A DNA stretch of 64,000 nucleotides, from positions 10,715,501-10,779,500 of the forward strand of contig JASJET010000057.1 in assembly GCA_034092305.1 (NCBI GenBank), in the 5' to 3' direction. Below are positions 57,095 through 64,000 of the stretch, piece after piece. The notes under the pieces were generated by a model. That model was not told where the DNA came from and ran no database searches. It saw only the letters and a program-made list of their open reading frames with translations. The stretch's first letter is position 1. Each line of letters begins with the position of its first letter. This DNA comes from Diaprepes abbreviatus. Lineage: Eukaryota > Arthropoda > Insecta > Coleoptera > Curculionidae. A program made the translations under genes and the position numbers.

Positions 57095-58170
57095 TATATA
57101 AACTTATTTATTATTTATGGAGAATGTGATAAAGTTATATCAAGAACATGTGTTACCTTTGCCATTCAATATCCGCCAAAACATAAGCCATGACAATATG
57201 CTGTTGAACAAATTATCGAACATTTTAAGAACCTTGGATCCGTAAAAACAAAAATGCAAAGAAATAAACCTCTTGTTAATAATAAAAATATTGAAATTAC
57301 TACTTTGGGATATTTTGCTGCATATCTAACAATTATTTGAAGCTTGTAGACAATGTTGAAAATTGACTAAAATGTGGTTGTCGGACTTGCATTTTCTTTA
57401 TTTTTGTTTGCTTTTACGACATTTCAATTAGGTTGTATCTCTAATCGTTATCAAGTATAAGCTTCAGTTTATACTTGATAATATTATATCTCTAATCGTT
57501 ATCAAGATAAACTTCAGTTTATACTTGGACGCAAGGAAACAATTTTTTCCCAGACAATATCATTTGAATAAACGAAGCTAAACTTACGGAAAATGCTGTC
57601 TTTAATTGACACAATTCCCATTATTGGTGTGATGTGTTTAGAGAGCAAAATTTTCAAGAATCCTGGCAGTTTAATGTTTATTGTGCAATAAGAAATGATG
57701 GCATCGTGGTACTAAATTTTTATCAAGAAAATTTAAATGATAATTTAGACGTTTTTGAATTATTTTAGATATAAAATGTTCTTATTAATTTTCAGGTGAA
57801 GGCTATTTAAACATTTTGCATAATTTTGAAGACAACTGTTTAGGCAATTTGCTTCTCGCTGTTCACAGAATCCTATTTCACCAGCATAAAAGAGCACCTC
57901 TTCATGATGGCTACCTAATCGATAATTTTTGTCGCCAGTCCCTAGATATTTCCGAACTCGATTTTTTTATTTAAGGTACAATTAAAAATCGAAACTATAA
58001 CACTTCTATAACAACTATGGAAAATTACATGCAACAAGTGAGGAATGCATTTGCAAGCTAAAGTCCCGAGTCATTAGGGAAAGCGATCTATGTGCTGCTT
58101 AGACGGGAAAAAGATCTGGAAGTTCAAGGAAGTCAGTTCGATCATTCATTGAAGACATTTTTTTAAATCT
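57095..58170 (+). pseudogene. DUF4817/IS630-type transposase with intron remnant, interrupted
   Basis: The N-terminal DUF4817-like block YGECDKVISRTCVTFAIQYP and EQIIEHFKNLGSVKTKMQRN, then NKPLVNNKNIEITTLGYFAA (57110-57340). A Penelope-like terminus (57345-57545) replaces the middle. The catalytic part resumes at about 57573: NEAKLTENAVFN, with Asn where the first catalytic Asp (DEA) is expected, HNSHYWCD, WQFNVYCAIRNDGIVVLNFY. A 56-bp intron remnant follows (57740-57795; TTTTCAG acceptor, donor GT changed to AT), then GYLNILHNF, HQHKRAPLHDG with a damaged second Asp region, and ELDFFIxGTIKN for the third. It ends near SLGKAIYVLLRREKDLEVQG. Dead. Confidence 0.75.
57345..57545 (-). mobile_element. 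Penelope-like terminus inside a transposase
   Basis: On the minus strand, 'aacgattagagatacaaccta' is followed by 'attgaaatgtcgtaaaagc' then 'aaacaaaaataaagaaaatgcaagtcc', parallel to the Penelope-like terminus at 48450-48522 (GAAACGTCGCG... AACAAAAATAAAGAcAATGCAAGTC). It also contains a 51-bp tandem duplication starting at 57438 and 57489. It is a short, decayed terminus with no coding part. Confidence 0.6.
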
Positions 58171-58524
58171 AGATTTCTCTAATTTAAGTTATTTATTTCT
58201 AAATTAAACGTGCAATTTTTTTTGACGTATTCAAAATTCTTAAAATTTTTGATAATTTGTTTAACAGCTCATAGTGATGGTTTCTGTTTCTCTGGATATC
58301 AAATGGTAAATGTATCACATGTTCTTGGTATAAATTTATCACAGTCTCTTTAAATAATAAATAAGTTTAAATAATTTTAGTTCGTATAATTTAAGTGCAT
58401 CAGCATGATTATTAACAATTTTCAAATGGTAAGTGACAGCTTTATATATTTTATTAGCATTTGATCATTTTATGAGTAAAATGTCATAGCCAACTAAGAT
58501 TAAACTGAACTTAAAATCTGCAGC

Positions 58525-59760
58525 TAATTCATCATGAATGAATGAATGAATAAATGAAAAAGGAGTGGTGATACTAGATCATCGATGCCTAGGTCTCCAT
58601 TGGGCCCTTGATATCCCGCCATACTGCAGATTATTCGAGGCCGATCGCCTTTGTGAATTCAAATACCCTCGTTAGTTGAACTTGCCTAACGGTTTCCAAT
58701 ACAAAATTGTATCGCGGAAATATCTCTCTTTGAGTCCGTTGAGTGTAGGGCACTCTCTGAGGGCATGGTCAACAGTTTCATCCTCCTCCAAACACCATCT
58801 GGACGTCGGGTCGTCTTCGACATCTATTCTATGAAGATAGCCCTAGAAGTGACAATGTCCTGTCAACAATCCTACCACAATCCGCAGCTCTTTCCTTGCC
58901 AAGGAGTACGCCATGCATTAGGCCCAGTTATATGTTCCTTAGCACACCTCTTTCCAGGAGCTCCCCTCCATAATTCAATAAATTTACTTTCCAGTAACGA
59001 TTTTAATTCCCTTTTTCCAATAGCAATTACGACAGACAATATTGGTTGGGGTCCATACGGTTCAGTCCCCGAACCCAACTTTGCCAGACGGTCTGCTTCC
59101 TCATTCCCGCGTATGTCGGAGTGACCCGGGACCCATACGAGTCTAATTGTGCAGCCGTTTCTTTGTCATACCATTTAGTATATCCTTGCACTCAGACACC
59201 AGTCGCCAAGTTACGACACTAAACTTCAGTGCCAATATCGCAGCCTTACTGTCTAAGCATATATTTATTACTCTATTTCTATCTATGTCCCTCTCACAGA
59301 GATGGGCACATTGCAGAATAGCATAAATTTCCGCTGTAAAAATTGTCACACATTGTCCGGAAGGGTAGTACTAGCTGACTCCTGGGCTCCTGCCGAATAC
59401 TCCGGCTCCAACTCTTTCATCTTGTCGAGATCCATCAGTATACTACCAGGATCATTTTTTGGAAGATTCTGTTCTCCCTCCCAATCCTCTCTACTTGGCA
59501 GAAATATCTTCAGGGAGAGGTTGGGTTTTAAAAGCGGCGTCATGTAGTCTGTCCGCATGGAGAGGGATGGACACCTCTCCACCGTGCTTTTCCAGACACC
59601 TGACTAGCCATCCGTTCCAATTCCAAGGTGTCCCAGGTAACTGAGACGATAAAGAGTCTTCAAAGCCTCGTTCTTTATACATAAGTGAAGAGAAGACAGG
59701 TTCACCACGACTTGGTAGGAGCAGTCCTCATCGCACTCAATATTCTCACACAAACCATTC
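58525..59760 (-). pseudogene. LINE ORF2 C-terminal part (post-RT, RNase H, zinc-knuckle region)
   Basis: Minus strand. After 59750 comes the post-RT stretch (SSLHLCIKNEALKTLYRLS), then LLKPNLSLKIFLPSREDWEG and DPGSILMDLDKMKELEPEYS, at the entrance of RNase H (family form 'IFTDGSK...G'). FTAEIYAILQCAHLCERD with the conserved Glu is at about 59340-59290. ICLDSKAAILALK has the third acidic residue, and a WVPGHSDIRGNEEADRLAKLGS-like block lies near 59130-59070 with HS and EEAD intact. The tail holds KRELKSLLESKFIELWRGAP and a cysteine-poor zinc-knuckle remnant, and ends with (TGAA)n at 58535-58556. Frames shift at least twice. Same family as 39715-40490, opposite orientation. Confidence 0.75.
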
Positions 59761-60167
59761 TCTGAATTTTATCAAGCAAAATCACCATATAAACACAAAC
59801 TTACTCATACTTTTATTGCTAAATATGTTAAAATTGGAAAAATAGGGAGTTGCCATTTGCAAAAATTGACTTTTGACGATTCTTTCAATTTTATACTTAA
59901 TCTTATTTTTTGAACGCCCTGTATTATTGGTTATCCAAATATTATAAAAATCTAATAAAGTAGTCCCTTTTTAACAAGAATTCCAATCCGAATTAAATAA
60001 AAAAATTCTTCCTTATAGGAAAAATTGAAAATTATTTTAGGGTCTGCAAAAGTTATTTTTGACATATATACTTAAATATGTCAAAAACGCTTAGACTTGG
60101 GTATAGGATCTTGGAAAGAATCGAAAAATGCAATAATATATACGGTATTCTATTTAAAATAAGTAAG
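59761..60167. other. AT-rich spacer with an element end
   Basis: GAACGCCCTGTATTATTGG at about 59913 looks like an IS630-type terminus in inverted orientation. Nothing else is recognised. Confidence 0.35.
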
Positions 60168-60829
60168 TTGACACCTATTTCCGGTATGACCGGTAAGTAC
60201 CTCTTAATTTCTCAGGATCATGTAAGGGAGGTTAAAATAACCCTACTTTGTCATAGAAAAAAAATTCCTAATCAAGATACAGAGCCGCAAAGGTGTACTC
60301 AGAGATTTATCTTATCAGATTTAAGTTTTGAAGCGACTTGTATAATTTAATGAAATTTTAATATTTTAAAGAGGCCATAAAAACGTATTAAAGTATAATA
60401 CCGTAGATGTTTTAGATCATTAGAGAAGTCATGAACTGACTTGCAGCCACATTCGTTTGGCCTAATTTTTGATAGGTGTCATATTACAGAACTGAAAACT
60501 AATTCTTTAATTGCTTTGGTCGTTCCTCTTCAAAAAAGTTACTCGTAATTTATTTCGATAAAACTGGCAGTTTTTGAGATAAATCGGTTTTTATGCGAAA
60601 AACTCAAAAGTTATTAATGCTAAACACAAACACGTAAATATAAAATACGCGGGTGTGCTGATGTGCCTTAATTTATGGGGATGCGCTGTGTCACTCTTTG
60701 AAGGCAAGGAGATGTTATGCTGAAAGATTTCCAGCTCAGACATTGTCAAGTGCAGAAACCTTTCAAAGGGTTAATCGGGGCTCAATTAATTTACAATGTT
60801 ATTAAAATGCAAAAATAGTGAAAACGTTT

Positions 60830-61870
60830 AAATATTATCTTGGCAAATGTTCAATATGGGCTCCATGTACTTTAATACATTTTCTTATTCTTCGAATATT
60901 TTCCCGCTGTACTACAAATAATATTCCGGCATTAGGACTATGGGATTTAGGTCAGTAGACCTTGGTGGCCATAATACAGGCCCATCTCAATCTATCTATC
61001 GAGAGTCAAAAGTGTTTGATAAGTGTTGATATAGTATACGGTTAAAATGAGGAGGAGCACTATCATGCGTGTACCACATTTGCATTCTTATATTAAGAGG
61101 TACGTCTTCCAATAAATTATTTAAATTTTGCTTCAAAAATTGTAAATAAATCTCACCATTGAGTCTTCCTTCCAAAACAAATGGACTTAAAGGTTATTTC
61201 CCCACATATTTACAATAAACCTTTGTTGGTGTTTGTTTTGAATTATAGGGATTTTTATCAGCTCAAAAAAGTGACTTGTGTGAGTTTATTTTGCCATCTC
61301 TTGTAAAACTGGCCTCATCGCTAAACAAAATAAGGTTAGAAAAATTTAGATTTAGGTTATGTTGCTATATAAACCAGTTGGAGTATTGAAGTCTTGCGGG
61401 ATAATCATCCGGAGATATAGCGTGTACTTTTCAAAGTGATATGGGTGAAGTAACTGCTGTTCTGTTAGAGTTTCGTGTACAATCCATTTTGTAACATTGT
61501 TTTATGTTGCGAGTCTTCTTATGCTGTTTGAAGGGTTGCCAGTAATATCTTATAAAATTTGTTCTTCTCGAGTACCTCGTGCACTCCTGGAAAGGCTCTC
61601 ACCGTTACGTCGCGTTAAAGATGACCCTGAATAAAACATGTAAAAAATGAATTCGTTAACTTTTTTAATTATTTTCTAATCATCTTTTACCTGTTTTCCT
61701 TAGGCTTTGATCAAACCTTTGAAAGGTATTTGGACTTGGCAATATTCGAGCTAGAAATTTTTCAGCATAAAGTCTTCTTGCCTTCGAAGAATTTAACAGT
61801 GCTTCACCATAAATTAAACCCATATCAGCATATTCTGTGTAGGAATATTTTTCCGTTTATTAAAAATATT
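60830..61870 (-). pseudogene. Transposase of element B (DUF4817/IS630 type), broken
   Basis: Minus strand. The exon-1 region (61830-61691) contains YADMGLIYGEALLN and ARRLYAEKFLARILPSPNT, then RFDQSLRKTG with a clear donor GTAAAAG at 61690. The 64-bp intron ends in TTTATTCAG (61627). The second exon starts at 61626 with a decayed linker. Blocks follow for PFVLEGRLNGEIYLQFLKQN (about 61185-61120), NNLLEDVPLNIRMQMWYTHD (second catalytic Asp, then SAPPHF) and PVLWPPRSTDLNP (about 60985-60940), where LDFFLWG should follow but is deleted. IFEE-ENVLKYMEPI ends it. The intact donor and acceptor here explain the intron-like insert in element A. Confidence 0.75.
61627..61690 (-). other. 64-bp spliceosomal intron inside the transposase
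   Basis: The donor GTAAAAG follows CGGAAAACAG-like exon sequence, and the acceptor is TTTTATTCAG. The homologous insert in element A ends at 34318 with the same acceptor, but its donor has been lost. Splicing is inferred from the reading frame across the junction. Confidence 0.6.
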
Positions 61871-62331
61871 TTTATTTGAAAGCGGCTTTGACAAGTTCCA
61901 TCAATAGTAATTCATTATTTAGGTATTAACAATAATGACTTGATTTTTGCCTGTGTATGTTTAGCATTAGTAACATTTGAGTGTTTCGCATAAAAACCGA
62001 TTTATCTCGTAAACCACCAGTTTTATGGAAATAAATTAAGAGTGCCCTTTTTGAAAAGGAATGTCCAAAGCTTTTAAAAATCAATTTTCATGTCAGTAAA
62101 ATGACACTTGTCAAAAATTAGGCCCAACGAGTGTAGCTGCAAGTCCGTTCCTGACTTCTCTGACGATTTAAAACATTTACTGTAGTATGGTTAAATGAGT
62201 CTTTAGGGCTTCTATAAAATATTAAAATTTCTTTAAATTAAACAAGTTGGTTAAAAAATTAGAACCGATAAGGTAAATCGCGGGGACCCATTTATGGCTC
62301 TGTATCTCCATTAACGGTGGGACGCCCTGTA

Positions 62332-63029
62332 TATGTATGAGTGTGTTTATAAAAATAAAAATCCTTCAAATAGGTTCCTTATAAATTAATATACTTAATG
62401 GTTCCCTTATGCAAGTATAAACAAATAACCGCACGCTAAATTAAACGCCTCGCCTTTCCTTCATGATGATCCTATTATCAAAAATTAATGGAACTGACCC
62501 ATTTTGCGCGCAATATTCTACCTATATCATGTAGTCAATTTAAGCATGTGGTCTGTATCAGCAATTTATTTATGTATAATCCTCATAAATGATATACTGG
62601 CTGAGATAATCTGACCCTGACCGATTTCTGTGACTACCCCGTTGGAGGGAAAGTCGATGATAAAAAAACGTGGAGAATATCCCGTTTTTGCAAGCAAATC
62701 AAGGCTGTTTAATTGTTGCCACTTTTTTTATTAAAGGCATGTACGAAAATGAGGTTTGCTATTAAAATTTTAATAAAAAAACTAATGAATAGGGATTGGA
62801 ATTTGGGCAGGCAAATAATAAATCGATTAAAGTGCGTGTTTTTTTTTTCATGACATCAATCGCTTTTTATTATAGAATTAGATTGTTAATTAACGTTATT
62901 TTGATAGTGTTATATGATTAAACAATACGCAAAGGAATTATGAAATGATGTTTACTAATTATAACATTGCTGATTACAATAAAATGTGTTTATATACTGT
63001 TCACACTATTGCGGAGTAAAATAATCCTT
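62332..63029. other. AT-rich spacer
   Basis: No coding frame; nothing recognised. Confidence 0.35.
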
Positions 63030-63255
63030 ATGAAGAATAAAATTTTTATAAAAAAAATTGAACCGACTTCTAAAAGTGCGCTAATAAGTGAAAAATAACT
63101 ATAAATTTTTAAATGAAATTGAAATTTTTATTTCATTGAGAAATAATTTGGCGCCGACTTCAAAAATTTCAATTTCATATAAAAATTTATACTTATTTTT
63201 CACTTTTTAGCGCACTTTTAGAAGTCGGTCCAATTTTTTTTATAAAATTTTTTTT
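63030..63255. mobile_element. Hairpin MITE with ~80-bp inverted arms
   Basis: The arm AAAATTTTTATAAAAAAAATTG, ACCGACTTCTAAAAGTGCGC, TAATAAGTGAAAAATA (63040-63105) is repeated inverted as TATTTTTCACTTTTTAGCGC, ACTTTTAGAAGTCGGT, CCAATTTTTTTTATAAAATTTT (63190-63250). The inner arms GAAATTGAAATTTTT / AAAAATTTCAATTTC also pair. The loop holds TTGGCGCCGACTT. No coding capacity; superfamily unknown. Confidence 0.75.
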
Positions 63256-63329
63256 TTTGATATTTAGTTTTGAATTCTTTATGATATCCACAAATAATTT
63301 GAACTAAGTACTAATCGAGATTAGTTTAC

Positions 63330-64000
63330 CTCGCACTGACTCCAGGGTGGCATTAAATTACCCGTTTTATCTAAAATTGTAAATCACCCTCAAGTGAACC
63401 ACTAAAAATTCTTTGATTCTTGTTCTTCTTTAGGTGCCGTCTTCGTTCCGAAGGTTGGCGATCATCAGAGCTATACGTATTTTCGAGACTGCTGTCCTAA
63501 ACAGCTGGTTATTGCCGCAATTATACCATTCTCTTAGATTTTTTAACCAAGAGTTTCGTCTTCTTCCTACAGATCTCTTTCCCATAATTTTTCAATGCAT
63601 AACAGTTCTCAGTAGTTGATATCTTTCTCCTCTCGTAACGTGTCCCAGGTATTGCAATTTTCGTTTTTTAATTGTAAGTATGACCTCCTTTTCTTTATTC
63701 ATTCTCCTCAGTACTTCAGCGTTTGTGATTTTCTCCATCCATGATATTCTTAACATTCTGCGGTACATCCACAATTCAAAGGCTTCCAACTTGTTAATAT
63801 CGATCTTTTTAAGCGTCCATGCCTCCATTCCATAAAACAAAACTGACCGTACGTAACATCTTGCCAGACGAACCTTTAATTCAAGACTCAGGTCTCTGCC
63901 ACAGAACACTCTCTTCATTTTCGTGAATACGGCTCTTGCTTTCTCTATCCGGATTTTGATTTCTTCAGAGCTATCGTTGTTTTCATTGATGACGGTGCCT
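63330..64000 (-). pseudogene. Non-LTR retrotransposon RT C-terminal part, continuing past the window edge
   Basis: The minus-strand frame is open from the window end to 63592. It contains INENNDSSEEIKIRIEKARA, VFTKMKRVFCGRDLSLELKV, then RLARCYVRSVLFYGMEAWTL, and LEAFELWMYRRMLRISWMEK, the region after the RT palm in this group of elements. Next come NAEVLRRMNKEKEVILTI and KRKLQYLGHVTRGERYQLL. A single stop (TGA in place of Gly) at about 63592 is followed in the same frame by KIMGKRSVGRRRNSWLKNLR then EWYNCGNNQLFRTAVSKIRI, to the natural end near 63432. It is the best preserved LINE copy in the window, and it is the same clade as 4610-6440. The 5' part lies beyond 64000. Confidence 0.8.

Larger units (their letters stand above)
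60168..62331 (-). mobile_element. DUF4817 transposon with long inverted repeats (element B)
   Basis: The second copy of the family at 33693-35911, in the opposite orientation. The transposase-proximal end at 62331 reads, inverted, TACAGGGCGTCCCACC. The distal end at about 60168 is degenerate (...GACCGGTAAGTACCTC). The inverted arms (about 60168-60790 and 61690-62331) share the same blocks as element A, including 'cttgcag', 'ttatttc.ataaaactg', 'aaatcggttttta', 'gcgaaa.actcaaa'. The distal arm again ends in a copy of the DUF4817-coding exon that lacks the start region. Confidence 0.8.

Noticed and set aside
60078..60350. 90-codon plus-strand frame
   Set aside because: It lies in the inverted arm of transposon element B and has no counterpart protein motif.

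Overview
The window looks like a stretch of a repeat-rich, AT-rich insect nuclear genome. The evidence is spliceosomal introns with GTAAGT/CAG signals, Penelope-like, mariner, hAT-like and DUF4817/IS630-type elements, several non-LTR retrotransposons with insect-type motifs, and long (TA)n tracts. A beetle is plausible from the mix of elements, but that is inference. There is no bacterial-style gene organisation and no tRNA or rRNA gene that I can see.

Only one host gene is supported. It lies on the + strand. An internal coding exon (9623-9764) ends in a perfect GTAAGT donor, and a phase-compatible terminal exon (30781-30888) ends in TGA. Together they encode 82 residues of the C-terminus of a hydrophilic, probably coiled-coil protein that I do not recognise. 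Its other exons must lie 5' of, or unseen in, the first 9.4 kb. The 21 kb intron between them is packed with transposon debris. The 3' splice site before the internal exon lies in a perfect 105-bp tandem duplication, which gives two in-frame acceptors.

Layout: 0-9.4 kb holds non-LTR retrotransposon fragments on the minus strand and palindromic MITEs. 9.6-30.9 kb holds the two exons and their intron. The intron contains a LINE with a nested hAT-like MITE, a mariner split by a 2.2 kb hAT-like insertion with 8-bp target duplications, two IS630/DUF4817 transposase remnants, a broken multi-copy conserved gene, a hammerhead ribozyme in a palindrome, and (TA)n tracts. 33.7-35.9 kb and 60.2-62.3 kb hold two copies of a DUF4817 transposon whose long inverted repeats carry an inverted duplicate of the transposase 5' exon. 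37.9-39.4 kb is a chain of (TA)n tracts separated by short moderate-GC inserts, one with a hammerhead ribozyme core. 39.7-47.3 kb holds a LINE tail, a mariner and a pogo-like remnant. 48.4-51.4 kb is a Penelope-like element joined to an inverted truncated copy of itself and flanked by a 12-bp direct repeat. 52.4-54.8 kb is a foldback-like element with arms of ~300-bp subrepeats. 57-64 kb holds another DUF4817 transposase, two LINE fragments and a hairpin MITE.

The most interesting signals are: (1) hammerhead-ribozyme modules next to (TA)n tracts, probably the self-cleaving ends of Penelope-like or retrozyme-like elements; (2) the transposon family with an inverted copy of its own transposase exon, which could give a self-hairpin; and (3) the duplicated splice acceptor of the host gene. 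Almost every element is decayed, and coordinates of degenerate elements are approximate.
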